A stretch of DNA of 64,000 nucleotides, taken from the NCBI RefSeq assembly GCF_032586235.1, contig NZ_JAWHTD010000016.1, positions 1 through 64,000 of the forward strand, written 5' to 3'. A model generated the notes under the pieces. That model saw nothing but the letters and a program-made list of their open reading frames with translations, searched no databases and was not told the origin of the DNA. Each line of letters begins with the position of its first letter. The stretch's first letter is position 1. Position numbers and translations under genes: made by a program. Source of the stretch: Aestuariicoccus sp032586235. Its GTDB lineage: Bacteria > Pseudomonadota > Alphaproteobacteria > Rhodobacterales > Rhodobacteraceae. This document shows positions 8,878 to 18,800 of the stretch, piece by piece.

Positions 8878-10725
8878 CTACTGGAACTGCGCGTGAACGG
8901 CGTTGATCGCGGTCTGGTCGATCTCGACCCCGGCGCGCTGCTGGATGTCGCTGGCCAGCGCGTTGTAGATGTCCTGCGCCATGTCGCCCGCGGCCTGGTT
9001 CTGCAGCGCCTGCACCAGCGCCTGCGCCTCTTCGGACGTGCGGTCGGCGGGCAGGACGTCGTCGAGCCGCACCAGCGTGACGGCGGCATCGCCGGGAACG
9101 CTCTGCACGGCTGACGTGGCCATGTCGAAGACGGCGGCCAGAACGCCCGCGGGCAGGCCGCGCGCGTTGGCGTTGCGGGTCAGCCCCGGCTCTTCGACCG
9201 GCGTAAGGCCGATGTCGGTAAAGGTCTCGCCCTGGGTCAGCCTGGAGACCAGCGCCTCGGCCTGTTCGGTCAGTGCGGCGGTGATCTGGTCGTCGGCCCA
9301 GCCGGCGGCCACGTCCTCGGCCACGTCGTCGAAGGGGCGCGGGGCGGGATCGCGGATCTCGTCCAGGCGCATGGCGAAGATGCCGCCGTCGCCCAGCCCG
9401 TCGATTGCCGGGAAATCGCTGGTGCCTATGGCGGTGGCGGCCTCGCGGAAGGCGTCATAGGCGGCGATTTCGGCATCGACGCCGGGATACCAGGCGATAT
9501 TGCCCAGTTGCATGTCGGTCTCGGACGCCAGCTGTTCGAGCGTCGCGCCGCCCGCCAGGCGGTCGTCGAAATCCTGCGCCTGGGTTTCGATCACCCGGCG
9601 TGCGCGGTCGAGCGCCAGTTCGCCGCGCAGGTCGGGAATGGCCTCTTCGAAGCTGGTGCTTTGCGCCGCCATCACGCCGTTCACGCGGAAGAGCGCGGGG
9701 CCCAGCGACGTGGGCAGCGGCCCGACCACATCGCCCGGCGCGGCGGCGAAGACATCGGCGCCCGCAGCGTCGAGATCGGCCTGGGTCACGTCGCCCATGT
9801 CGATGTCCGACAGGCTGAGGCCGCGCGCCTTAACCGCGTCCTCGAACCGGGTTTCACCGGACGCGATGGCGTCGGCGGCGGTTTGCGCGGCGGCGTTGTC
9901 GGCAAAGACCAGACGCTCGACCAGACGGCGCTCGGGGATGTTGTATTCGGCGCTGCGCTCGTCATAGGCGGCGCGCAGGGCATCTTCGTCGACCTCGACG
10001 CTGTCGGTGATCATCTCGGGCGTCAGCCAGACATAGGTCAGAACCTTGGTCTCGGGCAGGGTGAAGCGGTCGATGTTATCCTCGTACCAGGCGGTCAGGT
10101 CACTGTCGCTGGGCACCGGCACGGGCGCGGTCAGATCGGTATCGGTCAGCGTGGCATAGGTGAAGGCGCGGCGTTCCCCGGCGAAGGCCAGCAGCGTGTC
10201 GGTATAGGTGTCGGGCATGGCGGTGCCCGACAGGATCGCGCCCTGCAAGAGCGTGCGGGCGGTTTCGGCGCGCAGGTCCGCCTCGAATTGCGCCTCGGTC
10301 AGACCGGCGTTCTGCAGCGCAAAGCCGTAAGCCTGACGGTCGAAACTGCCGTCGGGCCCCTGAAAGGCCGGGATCTGTCGCAGTTCGTCTGCCAGCCGCG
10401 CGTCGCCGACGGAAATGCCCATCGCAAAGGCCTCGTGATCGAGCGCCGCGGCGGTGACCAGCTGCGACAGAACCTGCTGCGGCAGCCCCAGCGCCTGCGC
10501 CTGCGGGAAGGGCAGCGGCTGGCGGGTCTGCGCCTCGACCGCGCGGATTTCCTGCTGCAGTGTCCGGGCGTAGCGGTCGAGCGAAATCTCCTGATCGCCG
10601 ACCGACCCGATGCTGCGCTGCGTGCCGGTGAAGCTGACCGCGCCGAAGCCTGCGAGGCCGACCATCAGCAATGCCATCACGATCCACATGAAGGTCTTGG
10701 AAAGGCTGCGGGATTTCAGGGCCAT
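8878..10725 (-). CDS. PpiD-like periplasmic peptidyl-prolyl isomerase/chaperone
   Basis: The 615-aa product has one N-terminal transmembrane helix (residues about 11-31, MWIVMALLMVGLAGFGAV) followed by a long periplasmic part. Residues 35-190 match the SurA/PpiD N-terminal chaperone fold (GDQEISLDRYARTLQQEI). A parvulin-like domain sits near residues 245-365, but I cannot point to all its catalytic residues, so isomerase activity may be weak, as reported for PpiD-family proteins. It helps fold exported outer-membrane proteins. It is in a tight minus-strand pair with trpE, 45 bp downstream of the aminotransferase gene. Confidence 0.88.
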   Translation of the reverse strand: MALKSRSLSKTFMWIVMALLMVGLAGFGAVSFTGTQRSIGSVGDQEISLDRYARTLQQEIRAVEAQTRQPLPFPQAQALGLPQQVLSQLVTAAALDHEAFAMGISVGDARLADELRQIPAFQGPDGSFDRQAYGFALQNAGLTEAQFEADLRAETARTLLQGAILSGTAMPDTYTDTLLAFAGERRAFTYATLTDTDLTAPVPVPSDSDLTAWYEDNIDRFTLPETKVLTYVWLTPEMITDSVEVDEDALRAAYDERSAEYNIPERRLVERLVFADNAAAQTAADAIASGETRFEDAVKARGLSLSDIDMGDVTQADLDAAGADVFAAAPGDVVGPLPTSLGPALFRVNGVMAAQSTSFEEAIPDLRGELALDRARRVIETQAQDFDDRLAGGATLEQLASETDMQLGNIAWYPGVDAEIAAYDAFREAATAIGTSDFPAIDGLGDGGIFAMRLDEIRDPAPRPFDDVAEDVAAGWADDQITAALTEQAEALVSRLTQGETFTDIGLTPVEEPGLTRNANARGLPAGVLAAVFDMATSAVQSVPGDAAVTLVRLDDVLPADRTSEEAQALVQALQNQAAGDMAQDIYNALASDIQQRAGVEIDQTAINAVHAQFQ

Positions 10726-10770
10726 GGGGGAGCTGTCCTTTGGTGTTTCTTCGCGCGGCGTCGCGGATGT

Positions 10771-11967
10771 CTACTGGCCCGTTTCCCGGGCCGCAAGGGG
10801 CCAGTCGAGCACGGCCAGTCTGTCAAAGAGCGTGGCGATGCCGGCGGCGTCGATATTGGCGAAGGCGACGCGGAACTGGCGCGCGCCGGCGGGGTCGTCC
10901 GCGGGCATGAACATCGTGCCGGGCAGGGTCAGGATGCCGGCCTCTTGCACCAGTTTCGGTGCGAGGGTTGCGCTGCTTTCGGCGAAGGGATGTTCGAGAT
11001 AGGCGAAATAGGCGCCGACGCCCATCAGCCGCCAGCCTTTCGCGGTCAGCTTGGGCATGTTGTCCTCGATCGCGCGGCGGCGGCCCAGGATCTCGTCGCG
11101 TTCGCCCGCAAGCCACTGGCGCAGGTTCTGCAGGCCCCAAAGGGCGGCGCGTTGACCAAGCTGGCTGGGGCAGATGGCGACCGTGTCGAGGAATTTCTCG
11201 ACCTCGGCCAGAAGCGCGGGATGGGCAATCATGGCGCCGACGCGGTGGCCGGTCAGGCGGTAGGCCTTCGAGAAGGAATAAAGCTGGATCAGCGTGTTGT
11301 CCCATTCCGCGTCCTGCAGCAGGGTGTGCGGCGGGGTCGGGCGGCTGTCGAAATCGCGGTAGGTCTCATCCACGATCAGCCGGATGCCAGTGTCGCGGGC
11401 GAGCGCGAAGAAGGCGTCGAGTGTGTCCGCCGGATATTCGACGCCGCCGGGGTTGTTGGGCGTGACCAGCGCGATGGCGCGGGTGCGCGGGGTGATGAAG
11501 GTGCGGGCGGCCTCGGCATCCGGGATCAGATCGCCGCCGGTGGCCAACGGCACGGCCCGGACCCCGGCCATGTCGAGCCACATTTTATGGTTGAAGTACC
11601 AAGGGGTTGGAAGGATAACTTCATCCCCTTCGGTGCAGATCGCGCTGATCACCGCGGCAAAGGCCTGGTTGCAGCCCGAGGTGATGGCCACCTGATCGGG
11701 GCGGACCGCGCCGTGGTAATGATCGGCCCATTGCGCCGCCAGCTCGGTGCGCAGGGCCGGCAGGCCCAGCACCGGGCCGTAAAGATGTGTTGCGGGGTCC
11801 TTCAGCGCCTCTGCCATGGCGTCGAGCAGGGGCTGCGGCGGCGGATCGACCGGCGCGGCCTGGCTGACGTTCAGGAGCGGTTTGGCGTCGGAGAAGGTCA
11901 CGCCGTCGAGCCAGCGGCGCGCCTCCATCACCGGGGGCGGAAAGGTGGATTCGGTGCGGCTGGTCAT
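10771..11967 (-). CDS. class I/II PLP-dependent aminotransferase
   Basis: The start at ATG 11967 gives 398 aa, the usual length of fold type I aminotransferases; the frame extends upstream only by chance. Landmarks are the TPNNPGG loop at 169-175, IVDETY with Asp200 holding the pyridine nitrogen, and SFSKAYRLTGHRVG with Lys234 as Schiff-base lysine. The substrate cannot be read from sequence; aspartate, aromatic or branched amino acids are all possible. It follows gpt, separated by 130 bp that hold a palindromic element. Confidence 0.9.
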   Translation of the reverse strand: MTSRTESTFPPPVMEARRWLDGVTFSDAKPLLNVSQAAPVDPPPQPLLDAMAEALKDPATHLYGPVLGLPALRTELAAQWADHYHGAVRPDQVAITSGCNQAFAAVISAICTEGDEVILPTPWYFNHKMWLDMAGVRAVPLATGGDLIPDAEAARTFITPRTRAIALVTPNNPGGVEYPADTLDAFFALARDTGIRLIVDETYRDFDSRPTPPHTLLQDAEWDNTLIQLYSFSKAYRLTGHRVGAMIAHPALLAEVEKFLDTVAICPSQLGQRAALWGLQNLRQWLAGERDEILGRRRAIEDNMPKLTAKGWRLMGVGAYFAYLEHPFAESSATLAPKLVQEAGILTLPGTMFMPADDPAGARQFRVAFANIDAAGIATLFDRLAVLDWPLAARETGQ

Positions 11968-12010
11968 GTCGGGGCCATCCTGTCGGTTGCGGCGCGATGT
12001 GGTGCGGACG

Positions 12011-12065
12011 GGAGCGAGGGGCGCTGCCCCTCGCGCTCCCCGGGATATTTGTGGATCAGTGAAAG
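12011..12065. repeat. interspersed palindromic element, copy 2
   Basis: A 9-bp perfect stem GCGAGGGGC-GCT-GCCCCTCGC (12014-12034) followed by GCTCCCCGGGATATTT and GGATCAGTGAAAG. Same architecture as the copies near 7.3, 29.2 and 63.2 kb. It lies downstream of gpt, where the stem could end transcription. Confidence 0.8.
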
Positions 12066-12097
12066 CAGGGGGCGGGCGCGGTCTGGTCGGGGTCGCG

Positions 12098-12601
12098 TCA
12101 TTCGTCGCCGCGGTAGGGTTTGACGTATTGCAGCGCCATGTCCCAGGGGAAGAAGATCCAGGTGTCCTGGCTGACCTCGGTGATGAAAGTGTCGACCTGG
12201 GGCCGCCCCATCGGCTTAGCGTAGACCGTGGCCACATGGGCCTTGGGCATGTGCTGGCGCACCACTTCGAGCGTGCGGCCGGTGTCGACCAGGTCATCCA
12301 CGATCAGAACGCCGGTGCCGTCGCCGACGATGTCCATGTCGGGCGATTTGATCACCTTGGGCTCGGACTGGGTCTGGTGGTTGTAGGATTTGACGCTGAT
12401 CGTGTCGACGGTACGGATATCGAGCTCGCGCGCGACGATCATCGCGGGGGCCATGCCGCCGCGAGTGATGGCCACGACCGCCCGCCAGCCGCCGTCGTCC
12501 GGCCCCTGGCCCTGCAGCCGCCAGGCCAGAGCGCGGGCGTCGCGGTGCAGTTGGTCCCAGCTGACGTGAAAGCCTTTTTCATGCGGCAGGCGGTCGGTCA
12601 T
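12098..12601 (-). CDS. gpt: xanthine phosphoribosyltransferase
   Basis: Salvages xanthine and guanine with PRPP to their nucleotides. The 167-aa product carries the PRPP-binding motif VLIVDDLVDTGRT at 98-110 and the start block AVVAITRGGMAPA that is typical of the Gpt family. The C-terminal WIFFPWDMALQYVKPY also matches the family. It is 45 bp downstream of fabI on the same strand and may be cotranscribed. Confidence 0.94.
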   Translation of the reverse strand: MTDRLPHEKGFHVSWDQLHRDARALAWRLQGQGPDDGGWRAVVAITRGGMAPAMIVARELDIRTVDTISVKSYNHQTQSEPKVIKSPDMDIVGDGTGVLIVDDLVDTGRTLEVVRQHMPKAHVATVYAKPMGRPQVDTFITEVSQDTWIFFPWDMALQYVKPYRGDE

Positions 12602-12646
12602 GGCGTGTCTCCTAGGCGGGAACGGAGGGGCTGGGGCGGCGGGCGC

Positions 12647-13453
12647 TCAGCCCTTGGTGATGTCGGGGGCGTCAACGGCCTTCATGCCGACGACATGGTA
12701 GCCCGCGTCGACGTGATGGGTTTCGCCGGTCACGCCCGAGCCCAGATCGCTGAGCAGGTAGAGCGCGGATTTGCCCACGTCCTCGATCGTCACGTTTCGG
12801 CGCAGGGGCGAATTGTATTCGTTCCATTTCATTATGTAGCGGAAATCGCCGATGCCCGAGGCCGCCAGCGTCTTGATCGGGCCTGCGCTGATGGCGTTGA
12901 CGCGGATACCGTCCTTGCCCAGATCCTCGGCCAGATAACGCACCGAGGCCTCGAGCGCGGCCTTGGCCACGCCCATGACGTTGTAATGCGGCATGATCCG
13001 CTCGGCGCCGTAATAGGTCAGCGTCACGGCCGAACCGCCGTTTTTCATCATTTTCTCGGCGCGCTGCATGATTGCGGTGAAGGAATAGACCGAGATGTCC
13101 ATTGTCATGGTGAAATTGTCGCGGCTGGTGTCGACATAGCGGCCGCGTAATTCCGACTTGTCGGAAAAGCCGATGGCGTGGACGACGAAATCGAGGTTGT
13201 CCCAGCGCTCGCCCAGCGCGGCAAAGAGCGCGTCGACCGACGCCATGTCTGACACGTCGCAGGGCAGCACGATGTCCGAGCCCAGCTGTCCGGCCAGCGG
13301 ACCCACGCGTTTCATCAGCGCCTCGCCCTGATAAGAGAACGCAAGCTCTGCCCCGGCATCGGCGCAGGCCTTGGCAATCCCCCAAGCGATGGACTTGTCG
13401 TTGGCCAGACCCATGATAAGGCCCCGTTTTCCCGCCATCAGATCGTTTGACAT
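12647..13453 (-). CDS. fabI: enoyl-[acyl-carrier-protein] reductase (NADH)
   Basis: Catalyses the last reduction of the fatty-acid elongation cycle. I use ATG 13453 (268 aa, MSNDLMAGKRGLIMG); ten more upstream codons are open but unlike the family. The divergent SDR Rossmann motif is GLANDKSIAWG, and the catalytic pair Tyr157-x6-Lys164 lies in HYNVMGVAKAALE with the FabI-type spacing. SAGPIKTLAASGI is the substrate loop. It is divergent from pdxH. Confidence 0.96.
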   Translation of the reverse strand: MSNDLMAGKRGLIMGLANDKSIAWGIAKACADAGAELAFSYQGEALMKRVGPLAGQLGSDIVLPCDVSDMASVDALFAALGERWDNLDFVVHAIGFSDKSELRGRYVDTSRDNFTMTMDISVYSFTAIMQRAEKMMKNGGSAVTLTYYGAERIMPHYNVMGVAKAALEASVRYLAEDLGKDGIRVNAISAGPIKTLAASGIGDFRYIMKWNEYNSPLRRNVTIEDVGKSALYLLSDLGSGVTGETHHVDAGYHVVGMKAVDAPDITKG

Positions 13454-13595
13454 TGCCGGTCTCCGCCCAATTTTCCCTGTCATCGGTCTTTAGGCGATAG
13501 GCCCGGCCCTATCAAGCGATCATGGCGCGGGGGCCGTTCCCTTTGTGCGCGCAAGTGGGTATCAGAGCCGCAGAGGGCCACGACAGGAGGGTGAC

Positions 13596-14201
13596 ATGGC
13601 GGCACGCGACGGAATTTTTGCAGGTGACGATCCGTTTGCGATCGCACGCCGCTGGATGGGCGAGGCGGAGGCATCCGAGATCAACGATCCCAACGCCATC
13701 GCCCTGTCGACGGTCGATGCCGACGGCCTGCCCAATGCGCGGATGGTGCTGCTGAAGGATATCGAAGACGCGGCTTTCGTCTTTTACACCAACTACGGCA
13801 GCGCCAAGGCGCGCGAGATCGAGGGTGCCGGCAAGGCGGCATTCGTGATGCACTGGAAGTCGCTGCGCCGCCAGGTTCGCGTGCGCGGTGTGACCGAGCG
13901 CGAGGACGGCGAACAGGCCGACGAATATTACAATTCGCGCTCTCTCAAGAGCCGACTGGGGGCCTGGGCCTCGAACCAGTCGCAGCCGCTGTCGAGCCGC
14001 ACCGCTTTGATGGCCGAAGTGGCCAAGGTCACGGCGAAATACGGCAACCACCCGCCGCGCCCGCCGTTCTGGGGGGGATTCCGGATTTACCCGCTAGAGA
14101 TTGAATTCTGGGCCGACGGCGCGTTCAGGTTGCATGATCGGTTCGTCTGGCGCCGGCAAGACCTTGCCGACGCGTGGAGCGTCACCCGACTTAATCCCTG
14201 A
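13596..14201 (+). CDS. pdxH: pyridoxamine 5'-phosphate oxidase
   Basis: Oxidises pyridoxine or pyridoxamine phosphate to PLP using FMN. ATG 13596 is chosen because CAGGAGG lies 5-6 nt upstream; the product is then 201 aa. Family motifs include GLPNARMVLLKDI, the FMN-contacting FVFYTNYGSAK, WKSLRRQVRVRG and the C-terminal FWGGFRIYPLEIEFW block, ending in RLNP as is typical. Divergent from fabI. Confidence 0.96.
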   Translation: MAARDGIFAGDDPFAIARRWMGEAEASEINDPNAIALSTVDADGLPNARMVLLKDIEDAAFVFYTNYGSAKAREIEGAGKAAFVMHWKSLRRQVRVRGVTEREDGEQADEYYNSRSLKSRLGAWASNQSQPLSSRTALMAEVAKVTAKYGNHPPRPPFWGGFRIYPLEIEFWADGAFRLHDRFVWRRQDLADAWSVTRLNP

Positions 14202-14303
14202 TTTACCGGGCCTTACCCCCGAGTTGACACAAAATAGGTCACCTCTTGGGCCTTGCAATTTCCGTTTACCAAGGCGCACAACTTGGGTGGGGATAAAAAA
14301 AAA

Positions 14304-14840
14304 GTGGACACACTCTTGGGACAGCAGGACACGGGAACGCGTCGTGTGGTCGGTAAAGTGAAATGGTTCGACCCGGTAAAGGGTTTCGGCTTTGTTATTG
14401 CCGACGAGGGCGGACCTGACATTTTGCTTCACGCGAATGTGCTGAGGAACTACGGACAAGGCTCTGTGGCGGACGGCGCGCTGATCGAAATTGAAGCGCA
14501 GCGCACGGATCGCGGCATGCAGGCGACGGAGATTTTGCGGATCGAACCGCCGGCGGCCTCCGAGGGGCTGCCCTTGGCGGATTTCGAGGACATCGATCCA
14601 GAGATCATCGCCAATGCACCGCTGGAGCCAGCGCGGGTCAAATGGTTCGACAAGGCGAAGGGGTTCGGCTTTGCCAATGTCTTCGGGCGCACCGAAGACG
14701 TCTTTATCCATATCGAGGTGCTGCGCCGGTCCGGCCTGGCCGATCTGGCCCCGGGCGAGGCGCTGGCGATCCGCGTGATCGACGGCAAGCGCGGGCGCAT
14801 GGCAACCGAGGTCTGCGCATGGGAAGCGGCAAACGACTGA
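14304..14840 (+). CDS. double cold-shock-domain protein
   Basis: Two cold-shock domains in one polypeptide: the first near residues 12-70 (GKVKWFDPVKGFGFV, with DILLH), the second near 112-175 (ARVKWFDKAKGFGFA, with DVFIH). These RNP1/RNP2-type aromatic motifs bind single-stranded RNA or DNA. There is no ATG in a suitable place; I favour GTG 14304 after the run GGTGGGGATAAAAAAAAA, giving 178 aa, but the frame is open back to TTG 14253 and a later TTG is possible. The 3' end overlaps the DUF192 gene by 22 bp. Two-domain forms of this kind are common in alphaproteobacteria. Confidence 0.88.
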   Translation: MDTLLGQQDTGTRRVVGKVKWFDPVKGFGFVIADEGGPDILLHANVLRNYGQGSVADGALIEIEAQRTDRGMQATEILRIEPPAASEGLPLADFEDIDPEIIANAPLEPARVKWFDKAKGFGFANVFGRTEDVFIHIEVLRRSGLADLAPGEALAIRVIDGKRGRMATEVCAWEAAND

Positions 14841-15295
14841 GCCTCGCGGCGGCGTTTGTCCTGTTTGCGGGGCAGGCGCTGGCCGAGTGCGGCGAGGATA
14901 CGCTCTGGCTGCGCGGCGACTGGGGCAGCGCGCGATTCAGCGTGACCGTCGCCGACGATCCGCAAGAGCGCAGCCAGGGCCTGATGTTCGTCGAGGACAT
15001 GCCGCGGGCCACGGGGATGCTTTTTGTCTACGACCGTGCCCAGCGCGTGGCCTTCTGGATGAAGAACACGCTCATCCCGCTCGACATGATCTTTGCGGAT
15101 GCGCAGGGCGTGGTGCAGCGGGTGCATTCGAACGCGGTTCCGGGCGATCTGACGGCCATCGATGGCGGCGACAGCATCCGTTACGTGCTTGAGATCAATG
15201 GCGGTCTGGCCAAGGCCATGGGCATCGGGCCGGGCAGCGAGATGCAGCACCCCGCGATCGGCGACGCGGCCTGGCCCTGCGCCGCGCCAGAGTGA
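14819..15295 (+). CDS. exported DUF192 family protein
   Basis: I start at ATG 14819, inside the end of the cold-shock gene; the frame upstream of this is only its shadow. The 158-aa product has a signal peptide with likely cleavage after AQALA-like residues 18-22 (GQALA). The DUF192 core is clear: QERSQGLMFVEDMP, GMLFVYD, VAFWMKNTLIPLDMIF. Function of this family is not established. Overlap with the upstream gene suggests one transcript. Confidence 0.9.
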   Translation: MGSGKRLSLAAAFVLFAGQALAECGEDTLWLRGDWGSARFSVTVADDPQERSQGLMFVEDMPRATGMLFVYDRAQRVAFWMKNTLIPLDMIFADAQGVVQRVHSNAVPGDLTAIDGGDSIRYVLEINGGLAKAMGIGPGSEMQHPAIGDAAWPCAAPE

Positions 15296-15340
15296 GAATC
15301 GCCTTTTCAAACCGGGCCGGGGCGGCTAAAGCGGGCCTGT

Positions 15341-15417
15341 CGGGGCGTGGCGCAGCCTGGTAGCGCGACGGTTTTGGGTACCGTAGGTCGTAGGTTCGAA
15401 TCCTATCGCCCCGACCA
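15341..15417 (+). tRNA. tRNA-Pro (UGG)
   Basis: A 77-nt cloverleaf with an encoded CCA. The acceptor stem is CGGGGCG with CGCCCCG, the anticodon stem ACGGU/ACCGU closes loop UUUGGGU, so the anticodon is UGG. The T arm contains GGUUCGAAUCC. Confidence 0.96.
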
Positions 15418-15435
15418 TTTTGCAACACCCCCATC

Positions 15436-15451
15436 ACACAACATCTAGTGG
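15436..15451. promoter_or_regulatory. candidate NrdR box 1
   Basis: ACACAACATCTAGTGG resembles the NrdR consensus, an imperfect palindrome with outer CAC/GTG arms. It lies 425 bp from nrdJ, which is far for a simple operator. Confidence 0.4.
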
Positions 15452-15512
15452 CCGGCTGCGGAACACCCCCATTGGGGCGTTAAGATCCGTCTTCATCCAA
15501 TGTCGCAGCTTC

Positions 15513-15521
15513 TGTGGATAA
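15513..15521 (-). promoter_or_regulatory. consensus DnaA box
   Basis: TGTGGATAA is the exact complement of the consensus TTATCCACA. Only one such perfect box was noticed in this intergenic region, which does not look like a replication origin. DnaA control of ribonucleotide reductase genes is known for E. coli nrdAB; here it is an inference. Confidence 0.5.
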
Positions 15522-15715
15522 CTCCCCCGGAATCGGCGGTTTTTCGCAATGGTTCATGCATTGGAAGGATTAACCTTCTGGGGATGAATCATCCGGGGGC
15601 TTCGGCAGGGGGCCTCAGGGGCCCGGGGTCAACAAAAAAAGTATGACCGAATCCTAAAAAAAGCCGTTGACGGTGGGCCTCTGGATACGTCAGTTTGTGC
15701 GGGCCGGTCGACGAA

Positions 15716-15731
15716 CCACAAGATGTAGTGG
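15716..15731. promoter_or_regulatory. candidate NrdR box 2
   Basis: CCACAAGATGTAGTGG has matched CCAC/GTGG arms and fits the NrdR box plan better than box 1. It lies about 145 bp upstream of nrdJ, a plausible operator position. Confidence 0.5.
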
Positions 15732-15876
15732 TCGGACCGCTCAGGGACAGAAACAGCATCACCACCGGGCCGAACTCCGGTCTCATCCAGGCATCTGCCT
15801 GGGCCGGTTGCTTTCGTCCCTGCGCCCGAAACTACGGGGCAGACGGGTTGATAATGCTGGGACATGGGGCAGCGAC

Positions 15877-18800
15877 ATGAAAATTGAACGTAAATTCACC
15901 AAGGCCGGTCAGGACGCGTATGCGGAGATCGACTTTGTCACCACGACGTCGGAGATCCGCAATCCCGACGGCAGCATCGTGTTCCGGCTCGACGAACTGG
16001 AGGTTCCCGCGAAGTGGAGCCAGGTCGCCAGCGACGTGATCGCCCAGAAATATTTCCGCAAGGCAGGCGTGCCGACCGAGCTCAAGCGCGTCGAGGAAAA
16101 GGGCGTGCCCGAGTTTCTCTGGCGTTCGGTTCCTGCGTCCAAGGACACGCCCCGCAGCGGCGAAACCTCGTCCAAGCAGGTGTTCGACCGTCTGGCCGGC
16201 GCCTGGGCCTATTGGGGCTGGAAGGGCGGCTATTTCACCACCGAGGACGACGCCCGCGCCTATTACGACGAGATGCGCCACATGCTGGCCACCCAGCGCG
16301 CCGCGCCCAACAGCCCGCAGTGGTTCAACACCGGCCTGCACTGGGCCTACGGCATCGACGGCCCCAGCCAGGGGCACTATTATGTCGACCACGAAACCGC
16401 CAAGCTGACCCGCTCGAAATCCGCCTATGAACACCCCCAGCCGCACGCCTGCTTTATCCAGTCGGTGGGCGACGATCTGGTGGGCGACGGCGGCATCATG
16501 GACCTCTGGGTTCGCGAGGCGCGTCTGTTCAAATACGGCTCGGGCACCGGCACCAACTTTTCCAGCCTGCGCGCCGAGGGCGAGCCGCTGTCGGGCGGCG
16601 GCAAGTCGTCGGGCCTGATGGGTTTCCTCAAGATCGGCGACCGCGCGGCGGGCGCGATCAAGTCGGGCGGCACCACGCGCCGCGCCGCCAAGATGGTGAT
16701 CTGCGACGCCGACCACCCGGATATCGAGGAATTCATCAACTGGAAGGTCAAGGAAGAGCAGAAGGTCGCCAGCATCGTCGCCGGGTCGAAGATGCACGAG
16801 AAAATGCTCAACGGTCTCTTCGAGGCGATCCGCGCCTGGGACGGGGCCGAGGCCGACGCCTATGACCCCAAGAAGAACGACGCGCTGAAAAATGCGATCC
16901 GCGCGGCGAAAAAGGTTTCGATCCCCGAGACTTACGTCAAGCGGGTTCTGGATTACGCGCGCCAGGGCTATGCCAGCATCGAATTCCCGACCTATGACAC
17001 CGACTGGGACTCCGAGGCCTACGCCTCGGTCTCGGGCCAGAACTCCAACAACTCGATCCGCGTGACCGACGCCTTCCTCAAGGCCGTCCGCGAGGATGCC
17101 GACTGGGAGCTGATCCGCCGCACCGACGGCAGCGTCGCCAAGACCATCAAGGCGCGCGATCTGTGGGAACAGGTGGGCCACGCCGCCTGGGCCTGCGCTG
17201 ATCCGGGCATCCAGTTCCACGACACCGTCAACGCCTGGCACACCTGCCCCGAAGACGGCGAGATCCGCGGCTCGAATCCGTGCTCGGAATACATGTTCCT
17301 CGACGACACAGCCTGTAACCTGGCGTCGATGAACCTGCTGACCTTTCTCAAGGACGGCGTGTTCCAGGCCGAGGATTACATGCACGCCACGCGGCTCTGG
17401 ACGCTGACGCTGGAAATCTCGGTGCTGATGGCGCAGTTCCCCTCGAAGGAGATCGCGCAGCTCAGCTATGACTTCCGTACGCTGGGTCTGGGCTACGCCA
17501 ATATCGGCGGCCTCCTGATGAACATGGGCTATTCCTACGACAGTGACGAGGGCCGGGCGCTCTGTGGTGCGCTGACCGCGATCATGACCGGTGTGAGCTA
17601 TGCCACCTCGGCCGAGATCGCCGGTGAGGTGGGCGCTTTCGCCAAGTTCGAAAAGAACCGCGAGCACATGCTGCGGGTCATCCGCAACCACCGCAACGCC
17701 GCTTATGGCGCGACCACGGGCTACGAGAACCTGGCGGTCAAGCCGGTGCCGCTCGATCACGCCAACTGCCCCGATTCGACCCTGGTCGAGCTGGCGATGT
17801 CGAGCTGGGACGAAGCGCTGCGGCTGGGCGAAAAGCACGGCTATCGCAACGCGCAGACCAGCGTGATCGCGCCCACCGGCACCATCGGGCTGGTGATGGA
17901 TTGCGACACCACGGGCATCGAGCCGGATTTTGCGCTGGTGAAGTTCAAGAAGCTGGCTGGCGGCGGCTACTTCAAGATCATCAACCGGTCGGTGCCGGCG
18001 GCGCTTGAAAAGCAGGGCTATTCCAGCAGCCAGATCGAAGAGATCGTCAGCTATGCCGTGGGCCACGGCACGATGGGCAATGCGCCCGGCATCAACCACA
18101 CTTCGCTGATCGGCCACGGCTTTGGCCCCGCGCAGATCGAGAAGGTCGAGGGCGCGCTGGCCACGGCCTTCGACATCCGCTTCGTCTTCAACCAGTGGAC
18201 CCTGGGCGAAGAGTTCTGCCGCGAGGTTCTGGGCATCCCGGCCGATAAGCTGAACGATCCGACCTTCGACATGCTCAAGCATCTGGGCTTTACCCGGGCC
18301 GACGTCGAGGCCGCCAACGACCACGTCTGCGGCACCATGACGCTGGAAGGCGCGCCGCATCTGAAGCTCGAGCATTACCCGATCTTCGATTGCGCCAACC
18401 CCTGCGGCAAGAAGGGCAAGCGCTTCCTGTCGGTGAAAAGCCACATCACCATGATGGCCGCGGCGCAGTCGTTTATCTCGGGCGCGATCTCGAAGACGAT
18501 CAACATGCCCAACGACGCCTCGATCGAGGATTGCCAGGCGGCGTATGAGCTGTCGTGGTCGCTGGGGGTCAAGGCCAACGCGCTTTACCGCGACGGGTCC
18601 AAGCTGAGCCAGCCACTGGCCGCCGCCCTGGTCGAGGATGACGACGAGGCCGCCGAGGTGCTGGAAAGCGGCTCGCAGACCGAAAAGGCGCAGGTGCTGG
18701 CCGAGAAGATCGTCGAAAAGATCGTGATCAAGGAAGTCGAGCGCGCCATGGGCCGCACCAAGATGCCCGAGCGCCGCAAGGGCTATACGCAAAAGGCCAT

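Larger units (their letters stand above)
15418..15876. other. 459-bp intergenic region ahead of nrdJ
   Basis: No gene is visible. It holds a perfect DnaA box (15513-15521), two 16-bp NrdR-like palindromes (15436-15451 and 15716-15731), a direct repeat AACACCCCCAT (15424-15434 and 15462-15472), and an A-rich tract near 15630-15662. I looked for a cobalamin riboswitch B12 box and did not find one. No convincing -35/-10 pair was located. Confidence 0.7.

Noticed and set aside
9508..12123. 871-codon open frame opposite ppiD and the aminotransferase gene
   Set aside because: Spans two well-supported genes and their spacer, low-complexity Arg/Gly-rich; a shadow frame.
15513..15521. Replication origin signalled by a DnaA box
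   Set aside because: Only one perfect box, and no dnaA, parAB or AT-rich unwinding element near.
15667..15695. TTGACG promoter upstream of nrdJ
   Set aside because: A fair -35 but no acceptable -10 at 16-18 bp.
15418..15876. Cobalamin riboswitch ahead of nrdJ
   Set aside because: No B12-box sequence or expected core was found; the CGGGGCAGACGG stretch does not match.
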